A stretch of 64,000 bases of DNA from Enoplolaimus lenunculus. Its lineage: Eukaryota > Nematoda > Enoplea > Enoplida > Thoracostomopsidae. Every line of letters begins with the position of its first letter. Positions within the stretch are counted from its first letter, which is position 1. The notes under the pieces are model-generated. The model made no database searches. It was given only the letters and a program-made list of their open reading frames with translations, and was not told the DNA's origin. The stretch is from contig JASANG010000539.1 in assembly GCA_030248215.1 (NCBI GenBank), positions 62,001-126,000 on the forward strand, in the 5' to 3' direction. Shown here piece after piece: positions 1 to 11,054 of the stretch. The position numbers and the translations under genes are program-made.

Positions 1-1161
1 ACTTTGACGTCTCCCCATTGGTCAGTTTTCAAACGTACAACCAGAAACAGTTTGTCACTTTCTCATTGGTCAGTTATAGCTGGTGTTCGTAAAAGACGTC
101 GCCGAAAAGCATCGTCCCGCTGTGATTACCCCGCGATTGATCGTTGTTTCAACAGCGCTCTCCGACCACATCAGCTTCAGTTTGCTCATCATTCATCCCC
201 AGCGACTCATCGCGTTGCTTGCCGACGGGCTCGAGCTCATTTTGTGAGCTGTTTTGCTCGTTACGCGAGCTCCACCTGCCCCCCTGGTCGCCTGGCTACA
301 ATTGCATCAGAAGTCTACTATCGAAAATATGGCAAAATCGTTCTTTCTGAACTATTTTTGGTAATCGCCAAAGAGTTGAACGCGTCTTGCGCGGCTGCAA
401 ACCATGGTGCCAAGGCAGGAAAGCTACGGCATTCAAAGGTGGTCAAACAAGTTACCGAGACCGGGTATGCGGGTAACGAAAGCAGACTACACCCTGTGGG
501 CGCAAATGTGGCCGGTGTTCGTCGATATCCGCAACGCAGTGCTTCGGCAACTTCTGTTCAGTACGCATACCGCCACCTTTCTAAGTCAGCGACTGCAATT
601 CCAACTTCGCCAGCAAGTACTGCAGCTATTAATTGCGATAACTTTTATTCTGCAGCTAGGCATAGCCGGCTTATTCCGGCATTCTGTCTGACTGATCACA
701 GTTATTCGACCGGAACCCAGGTATTTGACGACTTGTCAGCAGAAAAGCCTTCAATTGCAAGTTCTGTGATGTCACAAGGAACAACGACAACAACAGCAGC
801 AGCAAAATACCGTAAAGATATTGCGTTACAACTTGAGTTTAACGGGCAACTGAGACAATTTGAACTGGGTTTAAGTCAACCGGAACGAAGCTGTCAACGT
901 TTAGGCTTAACGCTGTCGCGTTGGATTCGATTTCGAGCAGTTGAATGTGGAAGCACGACGGCGCTATGCCTATGTCGCTCTACCATTGAGTCACAGCTGT
1001 TGCCTGAAAAATGCCGTTACGTTTGTTCGCATCGTCGGATTCAACGCATTTTAGATCGGTATCGTGAGTTGCGGTCGGAAGCCTCGTTGAAAATGATGAA
1101 CTCAACTTTTGAAATAATGGGTTTGACAGTTTTGGTCGTGTTTATGAAAAACCTGTTTTGA
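1..1161 (+). CDS. Unrecognised stop-free frame open at the left edge (possible terminal exon)
   Basis: I do not recognise this protein. The frame has no stop for about 386 codons, from the first bases of the window to the stop at 1159-1161, which is far longer than expected by chance in sequence of this composition. There is no ATG in frame until position 769, so it is either the last exon of a gene that begins outside the window or a retrocopy. The translation has an Arg/Lys-rich patch near residues 26-36 (VRKRRRRK), a Thr/Ala run after the internal Met (near residues 259-267) and a basic C-terminal third. No signal peptide, membrane segment or known motif is clear. Two shorter frames overlap it (144-350 and 404-691, the latter with a hydrophobic stretch), so the true frame is not certain. 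Confidence 0.3.
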   Translation, partial: TLTSPHWSVFKRTTRNSLSLSHWSVIAGVRKRRRRKASSRCDYPAIDRCFNSALRPHQLQFAHHSSPATHRVACRRARAHFVSCFARYASSTCPPGRLATIASEVYYRKYGKIVLSELFLVIAKELNASCAAANHGAKAGKLRHSKVVKQVTETGYAGNESRLHPVGANVAGVRRYPQRSASATSVQYAYRHLSKSATAIPTSPASTAAINCDNFYSAARHSRLIPAFCLTDHSYSTGTQVFDDLSAEKPSIASSVMSQGTTTTTAAAKYRKDIALQLEFNGQLRQFELGLSQPERSCQRLGLTLSRWIRFRAVECGSTTALCLCRSTIESQLLPEKCRYVCSHRRIQRILDRYRELRSEASLKMMNSTFEIMGLTVLVVFMKNLF

Positions 1162-2720
1162 TATTCGCAAAGAGCAGACCGGGTTGCCAGTATTTGAGAC
1201 AGATCAATTTTGCGTTGCAAAAAATTTCGGCTAAAAGACATTTTCGTGCCCACGGTGCCACCAATTTGTGGTTGCAGGATTTGCGGGGGTCGGCTAAACA
1301 GTGTGTTTACTGTGGAATCTCCGTTGTATATATCACAAACAGACCAAATCCTTATAAAACTCTATGACTAGATTTTGATCAGAATCCACATTCTCAAAAA
1401 TGTATATATAGCAACTATCATAAGTTAGTAATAGGTTTCCAAACTCACTAACTATCGCTCACTAACTATCGCAGTTATTGAAATCAAAATTGATACAGGA
1501 GTGGAACAAATCATATGCAAAAAATAATATGCTGAATTTTGAATCTCAGCATTTGCTGGTTCGAAAAGACCTATAATCAACTTGTGATATATGCTTCACA
1601 CATTTGAGAGTACAGGCCCAGGTGCTAATTTTGATTTGCTGTTTACTCAAATTGAAACCTAATTCTACGAACTGGCAATAAAGTCACTCTAAGTCAAATT
1701 CTCAAAAATTCGTAATTCAGGTGATACCTGAGATATTCTGCAGTTCAACCTCGAATTTTTGGCAAAACAAAAAATATTTTTGTCGTTGGGGTACGTCAAT
1801 GTTGTATTGTCAATATTTGTTGAAAATCTGTAAGCTTTGAACTCAGCTGCGCGAAAATTCTACTAAGACAGATTGTATCTTTTCGGTTATCCCCCGGCCG
1901 GCGTTTCTCCAAAATGGTTGTAATTTGCAAATTTTTGTACATTTGAGCTTCTCATACTTCCCCTAATCATTCCACGCCGAAATTTCAATCTTTCAAAAAT
2001 TCGATTTTTATGGTCCAGAGATACCTTATTGGGATCCGCAAATTTTTTTTGTCACAAAACTTTAGTCCAGCTTGATACCGTTCGAAGCATCTTGCTGAGG
2101 TGAGCCGAATAATGTTAAATGTTTTCCAGGCAAACGTGTAGATAACGAATTGTGGCAAAATAAGTGATTTGCGCGCTGCCAACGATTTCGGACGCCGCCA
2201 AACAGGTTCACACAAAAATTGCAAAATGGTGGATCTAGAAAGTGAACCTAGCTATAAACTGAATTACTGTTCGCGTGCAGCGCGAAATATTTTTCACATT
2301 TTCTGCTAAAGTAGCTGAACAGCTCATATTTTTGGAAAAGATTGGACGATTATCATATGCTCCAACCAGGGGACACAGCCCACGGCACACCTCATTTCAA
2401 AACTGCTTTTATTACCGTTCTTGAATAATTCATTTCGGGTGAGCTGTTAAGTAAAATTGTAGGCCAGCGAATGTTGCGAGAGTCAAAATCTCTCAACATT
2501 TAACAACCTGGAGATTATTTTAAGGTCCGTGTATTGTCGGAAATCATTAAAAGAATCACGCAAGGTAGAATTGTGTCAAGAACTCGCGAGCGAAGCAAGC
2601 GAGAAGCCAGACGCGTTTGAAAATTTTGGCGGTTTTTGTTTCAACCGATTGGTGCGGGGTCTTTTTAGGGCTGGGCCAACCAAAATGGGGGGTATGGGGT
2701 GGCTGCTCCGACCCTGTGGC
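1162..2720. other. Gene-free stretch with one dispersed repeat
   Basis: I see no supported gene here. Positions about 1958-2072 belong to a dispersed repeat whose core reads ATCATTCCACGCC followed by AAATTT and a T-rich tract. It recurs in reverse orientation at about 35827-35970 and in forward orientation at about 51165-51290. The rest is AT-rich, without recognisable motifs. Confidence 0.5.
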
Positions 2721-4372
2721 TTAACCCTCAACGGCCTGGCAAAATTTTCACCTTAATCAGCCCAACGGTCTACATATGTAGACAACACAACTAGCGTTAG
2801 TTTTGGCTTATCTCAGGGTGCTCTCCTCCTTTAACTGGCTTGAGACAGTCAGAACTAGTGTTCTGGCGGAGTTCCACCCGCTCCCCGCCCAGCCTCCCAC
2901 TGCGGGCGCGTTGTCCAGTTAAGCACAGTCGTTGCACGTTATGGTGCGATTCATGTGGTCCTTGCACACTCATTTTCCACATGACGAACAGCTCAATCTC
3001 GTAGATTTGCGACAACTTGTGACCTGACATTTGGTCGGTTTACCAGATGTAGAAGGTTCGTTTCGCTTTTGAGGCAGCCCGTAAGCCATAAATGAATCCT
3101 TTGATTTTGCGTAAATTTTTTCACTACTGTAACGTTTGGTCATATTGTCTTGCGCTAGTTGTTCGGCTACTTTTTTCATGAAAACATTGCGTGACTTTTG
3201 ATATCCGTTCAGTTTCATGACAATGAATGCGTTGTGCAACGGTACTTAGCAGGTTTCGCCGGCATGTACGCTCGCCCCGGTGCATATCCTCTATACCCGT
3301 AGAGCTGTTCATCTACTGTAAGTGATTCGGACGGTATATAATGAAGACGTAAGTTGGACTGAAATAGGTCCCAAACATCTCGTATAGCAGCCATTTTGTC
3401 ACTTTTTTGACGCTCCCGGCGAGTCAGTTTGTTGTCGAATGTTACATTTTCCAGCAACTGTTTCATTCTGTTTTTTGACAGCGCGCAGCGGTAAAAGGGC
3501 CTGCTGTCGTTTTTGGTGAATAGTGAAGCCACTGGAGACATGTTATCGCGATCTGCACCAGCTCTGATTACCACCCCAAGCCAAGCTTTCAGCTCGCACA
3601 TTGGTAGCGTTGAAAAATTGCGCGCCCGCAGTCGCCTACTAGTGAGTCGCTGAATTGTATGTAAAATGGGCTCGTTTATATAAAGATAAAATGCTTGTGA
3701 CTCTGTTGTAGGGTTTACTGCAGTGCCTTCGCGAAAGCGAATTATATTTCTAGCTAACACACGGACAGGCGGTGTTGTAGAATGCCACTCAACACTCGTC
3801 GCTGACAAAAACACATTACTTCCACTAGAAGTCTCGTCCATATCGCTCAACTCACTACTAGATGCGTCCGATTGTTTTTGTAATTCACCATCACTATCTT
3901 GCTCATAAATAGCAGCCTCTTCACTACTGCATTGACCTAACTCAACTGATTCTCTGTCGTCATTTGAACTATTGTCGTCCGGTTTGTCATCTTCTGTCTC
4001 TGAATCACTTGGTTCTAATACACGTCGTACGACCTCAGTCAAAGATAATTTATGCAAACCTGACATTTCCCTGACTTTACCTCACCATACAAAACCGTGT
4101 GTAAGAACAAAACGTTCCAATTCTTGTCAAAACTCAAACTATGATCAAATCAACATCTGTCTACATATGTAGACGGTCGGGTTATATAGGTATATGACTC
4201 ACTGTACAGCAAACTTTTGTTCCCACAATGCTATAAGTTTTTTATACTACTATAACAGAATAATTATCGATGGAAATTAAACAATAGATTCTTAACTATA
4301 GCACCTGCCGAACAATCAATTGTCGAACTGGTTATGTCTACATATGTAGACTGTCGGGCCATTGAGGGTTAA
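2721..4372 (-). mobile_element. piggyBac-superfamily DNA transposon, internally deleted
   Basis: The element is bounded by TTAA on both sides (2721-2724 and 4369-4372), the target site typical of piggyBac. Its inverted termini read CCCTCAAYGGCC. Total length is about 1.65 kb, short for the family (usually about 2.5 kb), because the middle of the transposase gene is gone. The same 16-bp palindrome, with core CTACATATGTAG, occurs three times: at 2768-2783 near one end, and at 4159-4174 and 4336-4351 near the other. These are likely transposase-binding subterminal repeats. The element is non-autonomous as it stands. Confidence 0.9.
2890..4066 (-). pseudogene. piggyBac transposase remnant (N-terminal part and C-terminal cysteine-rich tail)
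   Basis: A start ATG at 4066 opens a 283-codon frame with an acidic, Ser-rich N-terminus. The transposase core follows, including the family signature TVDEQLYGYRG near residue 250. The frame then jumps directly to the end of the DDE core (NAFIVMKLN), so the segment holding the catalytic Asp residues is missing, and the junction also shifts the frame. The downstream frame (about 2970-3239) encodes the C-terminal region with the zinc-binding CxxC pattern (TRLSCSSCGK). An in-frame TGA then precedes VCKDH and a final CNDC pair that would complete the cysteine-rich domain seen in active piggyBac transposases. With the catalytic triad deleted, no active enzyme can be made. Confidence 0.88.
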
Positions 4373-4416
4373 ATGGAAATACTATAAGTGCGTAAGTACG
4401 GGACTATGACATTGGC

Positions 4417-4583
4417 GGCCAATGTTACTTTTAGGGCCGTAACAGTAGATTAAGTGTATTCCTAAGCCACAACCTAAGCCTAAGCCTAAGCCTAGCCTAA
4501 GCAAAAAAATGTAGTCTAGAATGTAAGCCTACTCTTTGCCCGACCCACCAGGAACCCAGTCGACCCTAAACGTAACATGGGTC
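4417..4583 (+). mobile_element. Telomere-hexamer MITE, family A, copy 1
   Basis: Inverted ends are GGCCAATGTTACTTTTAGGG on the left and its near complement, ending AACATGGGTC, on the right. The centre is a run of CCTAAG (the reverse of TTAGGC, degenerate) followed by a conserved GCAAAAAAATGTAGTC block. No protein coding. The flanks do not show a clean target duplication in this copy. Confidence 0.75.
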
Positions 4584-5050
4584 GCATTTTTAATCTACGG
4601 TTAATATCAAGCATACAAATATACAGCACGAATCTGCGCGAACTATTTAACGCTTTATAGCGATAACCCTTGTTTTACGTTACAAGATTACCAATCAATT
4701 ATCAAATTATCACCTGCAATAAAGCAAAAAAATTAGCATCAATAATCACCTAATCTACCATGTTTACGGGCATAAAAAAATGCCCATTGTGCTCTAACGA
4801 ATGAATTGTAAACAGTGAAATAATATATAACTTCGCCCAAATACTGTAAAGATACACTTCTATTGTCCAGTTTATTGTCATATGATTAAGCATTGGTGCT
4901 AGCCTCGTTCTTACCGTTTTAGAACAACGAGGCATTTATGCTTGCAATAAGGTGTATACACTGTAATTTCCGATGAGTTGATTAATCAACTCAGCGAGCG
5001 AATTGGTTATTTCTGAGTTAAAAATAGGGCTATTAATGTATTAAACAACA

Positions 5051-5184
5051 GCGGCGGAACAGTATTATGAGCCTATTTCTATGCCTAAGAAGCCTGAGCC
5101 AAACAAAACAATTAGTCCAAAGCTTAAGCTTACTATTTTGTAGTTCCACAGAAAAACGTTCCGCCCATGATCTTTACATAGACC
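5051..5184 (+). mobile_element. Telomere-hexamer MITE, family B, partial copy
   Basis: It contains the family-B blocks GGCGGAACAGTATTAT, weak CCTAAG-like hexamers, a TTAGTCCAAAGCTTAAGCTT block and the right-end block AACGTTCCGCCCATGATCTT. The hexamer core is short and degenerate, so this is an old or truncated copy. Confidence 0.6.
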
Positions 5185-5198
5185 AAAATAGTAAACAT

Positions 5199-5360
5199 TA
5201 ACTCGGTCTGAGTTAATTTAATTCCGAAAGTAACTCAGAAAGAAGTTCATTTAATTCAGAATTTTGAGTTCTGAAAGATATAATTCAGAGCTCAGGCTTC
5301 TGAGCAGATCCAACTCATTCAGAGTTAAAATCAACTCACTGCAATTTGCAGTGACATTCT
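5199..5360. repeat. Foldback-like repeat rich in GAGTTnnnTT motifs
   Basis: The stretch repeats variants of AACTCAGA, ATTCAGAGTT and the self-complementary CACTGCAATTTGCAGTG near its right end. It resembles the 15111-15300 element in motif content and may be a diverged relative. No clear target duplication was found. Confidence 0.35.
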
Positions 5361-5656
5361 GTTTGAGTTGCGAATTATTGGCATGGCCGTCTCTAAACAT
5401 GATCTATTCAATTTTTAATTTCATTCCGCACCTGCACCAGGGCTGATTCAGCTGATATGTGCCACGGTCACACCCAGCCTTAAGGACAGTGAACGACTGA
5501 CGTAAACAAGAAGGACCACACAGGCAGATACCCAAGCGTTTGGCTTTGTGAGCCTTTTTATTGTTATATATATCGACGCGACCCTTCAGAAATTTCTGGT
5601 TTCAAAAGTATAGCGAAGACTCTAAGTAATTCTCAAGAATATTCAGTTGAAACTTT

Positions 5657-5840
5657 GGCCAATGTACTGAACAGAGCCCTAAACGTATGTAAAAGCATAT
5701 TCTCAAGCCTAAAGCCTACAAGTCTACGCGTATAAATGAGTTTAACCCTAAGACTAAGCCAAAGCAAAAAATTAGTCGAAAGCCTAAAGTTATTCTATTG
5801 CAGTCCTACAGAAAAATGTACCGCTCCGATCATTACACTG
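5657..5840 (+). mobile_element. Telomere-hexamer MITE, family B
   Basis: It starts GGCCAATGTACTGAACAGAG and ends in the family-B block with AAAAATGTACCGCTCCGATC. The internal TTAGGC-like hexamers (reading CCTAAG) are heavily degenerate and interrupted. Non-coding. Confidence 0.7.
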
Positions 5841-7022
5841 CACAGAAAATTTCAACTCCAGCGTGGATTCTTTATTTTCAACACTGAAGATAGTAAAGCT
5901 GCATGTAGTACGTGAAAGTTCACTGTGATTACTGAAGTTTTCCGCCTTTAGGTACTTTTTGTTTACGGAATATTGCAAGCTCAAAGTTATACTTACTCGT
6001 GCTATAATTATCCATCACCGGGATTGGTCCAGTTTTATTAAAAATTGCCTTGAAGAAAATTCGGTACTGTTCAGTGGGATAAATTACGGAAGTTGCAGGT
6101 TGACATTATACATTTACTGAAACAGTGAATTAATCGCAGATTTACGTCACAAACCGGAACAAAAAAGCAAAAATTTATTATGCTTCATCCTCAGTTTAAG
6201 CCTAAGCATGCACCTGAACTGAAATCTATGTCCATATTGTCAAATGTGTGTGTAAACCGCCTAATATTAAAGGGTAAGGTTATAGAAATTAGAGGACCAG
6301 GCGAGTTCCTTCCTTTCTGGTCTTTAGGTTCGATTTTCGATTTATTACAACTAAGCCCGTCCAACTCGCGTTAAATTGGGACTCACGAAACGTAACTGCA
6401 TTTTCCAAGTTACTTCCAACTAAACCTGAACTCACAACACAGAATACCAGGGTTTAAATAAACTTTGACACCAGTTTTTCTGGTTTTAATAAATCTTCAA
6501 TTCTTCAGCAAAATTCTTGAAATCCAAATGATTTCTCTTTTGTTATTTTTAAAATTGAGATTTTCCTCTGAAAGAGAAAAACCAATTTTTTTCCTCCGGG
6601 AAAGCTCCCGAATATTCTAGTAACTTCTAGAACTTCCAGACGACGGATATGTCATGTATGTCACACCGGTAGATGACATAAGCCGTACGGTTCTGTCACA
6701 TGACTTGTCCGTTACTTTTTATCGCAACCGGGATGGGAGCAGCCGCAGAGACCGCTCACAGTGCGTAGCGCCTCATCACCAGTTGGAGATGAGTGTTGTA
6801 ACTTGTGAACGAACGAATAGTTCGCGTTGCAATTCTGTTTCTATTTTTCACTTTAAATATCAGACAGTCGCAGCTGCTGTGGTTCGATTATTTGAAACCT
6901 TAGTATACCAGCTGACGATAGGTGCTGCGCACAATTGAGAATACGATTTCTTAGCGAAATCTAAGCATAGGCCTATGATATCTGACTTTGTGCGGACGTG
7001 TTGTATCAATGGACGAAATATT

Positions 7023-7293
7023 GTAACCCCTTCTCACATTGAGTTGCCTATATGCAACTAAGCGCAGTGTATATACGTTAAATAAAAAATATCGCACCGT
7101 GTTTAACAATTGCAACACGTATACATAGTACTAAATCACCACAAGACGTGAGAGCCCCCTCGGGCTCGAGCGTCAAGCTCCTATAGCTGAGTGGTGATGA
7201 TATACGCCTCCCACTCCAGTCACCGGAGTTCGAATCCTAGCATAAAAGTATGTCTCAGGGGAAATAGAAAATATTCACGTGATAAAGGGTTAA
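7023..7293 (+). mobile_element. TTAA-ended MITE carrying a tRNA-like module, copy 1
   Basis: The left end reads GTAACCCCTTCTCAC (one change from TTAACCCC) and the right end AAAGGGTTAA, so the ends are inverted and carry piggyBac-type TTAA. Inside is a tRNA-like segment at about 7179-7241. It has an A-box-like TAGCTGAGTGGTG at 7184-7196 and a B-box-like GAGTTCGAATCC at 7226-7237, with a CACTCCAGTC stretch between them that recalls the CCA anticodon loop of tRNA-Trp. The left part also carries a GC-rich foldback (GCCCCCTCGGGCTCGAGC). It pairs with the inverted copy at 7623-7894. Confidence 0.7.
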
Positions 7294-7622
7294 TGTTAAA
7301 CATGGAGGACGTCTGTAAAGTTTAAAAAATATATAAATATGTCTTTTATCTGTTTGTCCATTCTGTTAATTTCACAACAAAACGCGATATTTCCGTACGA
7401 CTAAACTTATGGATAACAGCACAATTATTATGTGATTAAGTTAATTGTGTTATATACACTATATTTAGTCAAACGGATTCCGTGGCTGCATTGAACGATA
7501 TATAACATTTTCTGTAATGAGCTAATGTTTTCAATTGCAATAAACCTGTGTTCTGCTCTGTAAGACAACTCTGTTAATATGAAATAGCAAATTTTTTCGG
7601 AATATTATACTTTAAATTTTAC

Positions 7623-7894
7623 TTAACCCTTTCTCACATGAATATTTTCAATTTTATATGAGATGTTGTTTCAAGGTAACATTCGATCCCCAGTCTCACG
7701 TGTGGGAAGCGTTTACGATGACCACTCAGCGATAGGAGCTTGACGCTCGAGCCCGAGGGGGATCTCACGTCTTGTAGAGATTTTGCACTACACATATGTG
7801 TTAGAATTGTTAAACACTGTTCACAGTGTCTGTGTCGCTCATTTATTATTTGTATTTAGTTGCTCATAGTAAACTCTATGACTTAAAGGGTTAA
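7623..7894 (-). mobile_element. TTAA-ended MITE carrying a tRNA-like module, copy 2 (inverted)
   Basis: The element has TTAACCCTTTCTCACATG at one end and AAGGGTTAA at the other. On the minus strand it carries the same tRNA-like block as copy 1, here more diverged; the reverse complement shows CGCTGAGTGGTCATCG. It lies about 330 bp from copy 1 in the opposite direction, so the pair could form a long hairpin in RNA or single-stranded DNA. Confidence 0.7.
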
Positions 7895-10104
7895 AGTTAA
7901 CTGAGAACTTTTCCATTAAATTTTGAATTTATCAAATAAAAATTTTAAAATCAACTGTTTAAAATTTGTTTAACCTCCATCATTTCTAAGTGCCAATGCA
8001 TTAGGATACGATGCATATTTTACAGCGTATTTTCGATTAGAGAGTTTTATACGATAATTTGATAAAAGATAACTACGCTATATGACGGATTTTGCTGTTT
8101 TGTATGTTAACTTTGACACAAACTTAGATTAGCAGAAAGTTTATCAATCAAAATATTCGCAAATCACTCGCAGAATAACACGATTTTTAGGCGAAAACAC
8201 CTCAAAACTAATGCATATTTTATACGGATTAGCATAGTAAGTTTGTCATCTTTACGAAGTGTCGTTAATTATTTTTGTTATCTGTTCAACGTAACTATTA
8301 ACGGTTGCCACAGAGTAGGTTAAGTTTTCAAACATTGCTCTTTTGAATAAATTACTTTTGTGTCACCTTGAGCTTAAAGCGAAGAGTTTACGTGTTTGCG
8401 TAGGAACCAATACTGATTACTTATCAACCTCGATAATAGTAGCGGACTTATAACTCTGAAAACAGTGGGGTTGCGTTGTATAAAAATTTAAATTTTTATT
8501 TTAGTTACAAACTAAAAAACTTGTAACTTCTTTTTTGGTAAACTTGACAGAAAACGCTGGTTGACGCCTAAAAGTCGCCGTATGGCTGCGACCTTGAAGT
8601 GAAATGATTTACGTTTGCCTAAGGATCAATGGATTATATATCTCGCGACCTGAGCTAAAGATCGAGTTTTATGGATTTATTATACCAATAACAAATATAT
8701 GCAACGGTTTACAATATTAATACTTATTTGTCTGTGAATATATTTATTCAACAGTCAAATGTTATTATAATTTTCTCGTTTGTGTGGGATGAATGTTCAA
8801 GGGATGATATACTATGGTTGACATGGGTGACTAGTCACAGTGTCGATAGGCCGAAACTTTTAGGTTTTACTGGGAAGCAGGGTTTGCATTTTGCGTTTTT
8901 GCCGCTAAATACCCAAAGGCAGCCTTTTGAGAAATGCTCATTTCGCTCGTGACATTGTTTTATTTATTCCATTTAGTGTGATTTAAGAATTCAAAAATTA
9001 TGCTTACCGTGTTAATGCTATCGGCAAACGACGAACTTAACACTGCTTCGAAGACGTGGGTTAAAAATATTACCATTATAATTTACTCGTAAGAGTTTGC
9101 CGTTCAAAACAGACTTGTTTTCGTCTCGATTTCACGTTCTATATTGAAAATATTACAATTAATTAGTTAATTTACTTGTAAGAGTTTTCCGTTCAAAACA
9201 TCAGACTTGTTTTCGTCTCATTTCACGTTCTATCTACTACTGCATTAATATGCCACTGGTAAAAGACAAACTGAACGCTGTTTCGAAATCGTTGGTTGAA
9301 AATATTACAATTACTTAATTTTCCTTGTAAGATTTTGCCGTTCAAATCATCAGACTTGTTTTCGACGGGTTTTCTCGTTTATTTGATGCAATAAACTTAC
9401 GAAATATGCCGAAATTTCAATTTAACAATTTATATGCAACAATTAGCATCGCTCATGTAATGTTTGCATTTAAAGGAATGACTGGCTTCTCGTTCAAGGC
9501 CAGAAGACCACCAATCACAAGGTTATTCATAGAAATGTATAAAATCAGGCAAGACGAATTAGTTTGACCAATACATTTTTTAATTCGTTGCCTAAGAATT
9601 TTTGTCACCCGTAACGATTTGTAAGATTAGTGAAGATATCATAAAGATTGTGTTTCGACGTTTGATCTCTTTCATCCTGAATTCTATTTTTACGATAATT
9701 GGAATACGCGGTTTATCAAGCCTAGGGTATATGGATATGTATACGTTTAATAGAAAATTAATTATTTTATTGGAACATTTTAACAATTAATATTAAATAT
9801 CCATTTGCATATAAAGTTCTCTTGAATCATATTAAAATTGCACTAAAAACACAACTCTTGCTTTAATGCATGTTTATATTTTCATTGTATATTTTATCAA
9901 ATTAAACTTTCGTTAGGAATACTGTAATATTCAACATTATTTTGAAAATTAAGTATTCAATACTTACTTAGGTCTGGTTCGGAAACGTGCCCAAATTTCC
10001 GAACTGTTCGCTGCGGAAAGATTACATTTTATCTAAAAATTCGATGGCTTTGTTTGCTTTCTGGTTTCTATTCATTACTACATGTATTCAATAATATTTT
10101 CTAG
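7895..10104. other. AT-rich gene-free stretch
   Basis: No gene is supported. Short frames exist but lack start context, motifs or splice partners. The only structured part is the degenerate tandem array at about 9010-9372. Confidence 0.5.
9010..9372 (+). repeat. Degenerate tandem array, about 2.7 units
   Basis: Three imperfect units share TGTAAGAKTTTKCCGTTCAA, then CAGACTTGTTTTCG and usually TTTCACGTTCTAT. Two of the units also begin with a related GGCAAACGACGAACTTAA/ GTAAAAGACAAACTGAA block and a GTTTCGAAnnCGTKGGTT block. Unit length is about 95-135 bp; the middle unit lacks the first block. No coding potential is seen. Confidence 0.6.
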
Positions 10105-10112
10105 AATCTTTG

Positions 10113-10270
10113 GGCCAATGTTACTTTTAGGACCGTAACAGTAGATTTTAGCGTATTCCTAAGGCCTAAGCCTAAACCTAAGCCTAAGCAAAAAAATGTA
10201 GTCTAGAATGTAAGCCTACTCTTTTACAAACCCCCCACAAATCGGGACGGCCCTAAAAGTAACATGGGCC
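10113..10270 (+). mobile_element. Telomere-hexamer MITE, family A, with perfect 8-bp TSD
   Basis: The element starts GGCCAATGTTACTTTTAGG and ends AAAAGTAACATGGGCC. It is flanked by perfect direct repeats AATCTTTG at 10105-10112 and 10271-10278. An 8-bp duplication points to hAT-type transposition. The core is a run of CCTAAG hexamers (TTAGGC on the other strand), some altered, then GCAAAAAAATGTAGTC. This copy is the best guide to the family's borders. Confidence 0.88.
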
Positions 10271-10379
10271 AATCTTTGAATTACACACATATAAATGACA
10301 TTTTAAGAATAAAAGACAATCTGTTGTACCAAAATTTAAATCACGTATTCAAGAGCTTCGATTTGGCCATATTTGGGTA

Positions 10380-10420
10380 TATATATTTATTTATTTATTT
10401 ATATTTATATATATATATCG
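10380..10420. repeat. AT microsatellite
   Basis: A run of TTTA and TA units. Confidence 0.8.
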
Positions 10421-10853
10421 GGCAATAACTGATCCGCAAAACAACAATAAAATTGCCTACAAAAAATTTAAAAATATTTTAAACATTTTTCCTAGTTCTG
10501 ATTGTGACAAATGTTCACCATCGGAGTCTGAGTCAATGGGGTACTCGAGAACTGGTTTTAACTACTCAATTCAACCGGAAGACATAATGTTAGGCCGATA
10601 AATATGCGCCCTTTAAATTCAATGATCGTGAGCTGATGCCATTAATTTGTCTATACAGATTGAACTTCACAGTACCGCTTTGTGTTATTTCAAACTTTTT
10701 TTGAGATTCAAACAGTTGTGAGTCAAAAACATTTTATAAACCCTAAAATTAAAGTTGATTCTTTTCGATTGTGGTGCAATCGTCGACGTTACGTTGAAGT
10801 CAATTGAGAATAAAATAGCCGCTAAAACGCTTCACACATTGTTTCATCGATGC

Positions 10854-11054
10854 GGCCCATGTAAAAATCAGGAGCGGAACGTTTTTCTGTGGGACTACAA
10901 TGGAGTAAGCTTAAGCTTTAGACTAATTTTTTGCTTGGCTTAGGATTAGGATTAGGCTTAGGCGTAGGAATATACTCATTCTTACGCTTAGGCTTAGGCT
11001 TAGGCTTAGGACTATGCATATAATACTGTTCCGCCCGTGTTCTTTACATTGGCC
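10854..11054 (-). mobile_element. Telomere-hexamer MITE, family B
   Basis: It starts GGCCCATGTAAAAATCAGGA and ends ACATTGGCC. The flanks ATCGATGC and ATCGACAC match at 6 of 8 positions, a decayed target duplication. The centre carries two TTAGGC arrays separated by a TATACTCATTCTTACG spacer, including three consecutive perfect TTAGGC hexamers near 10990-11010. No coding. Confidence 0.8.

Noticed and set aside
404-691. Frame with a hydrophobic segment inside the long left-edge frame
   Set aside because: It lies wholly within the longer stop-free frame and has no family match or splice context.
7179-7241. A functional tRNA gene
   Set aside because: The boxes are recognisable but the acceptor and anticodon stems do not pair properly, and the segment recurs within a repeat element.
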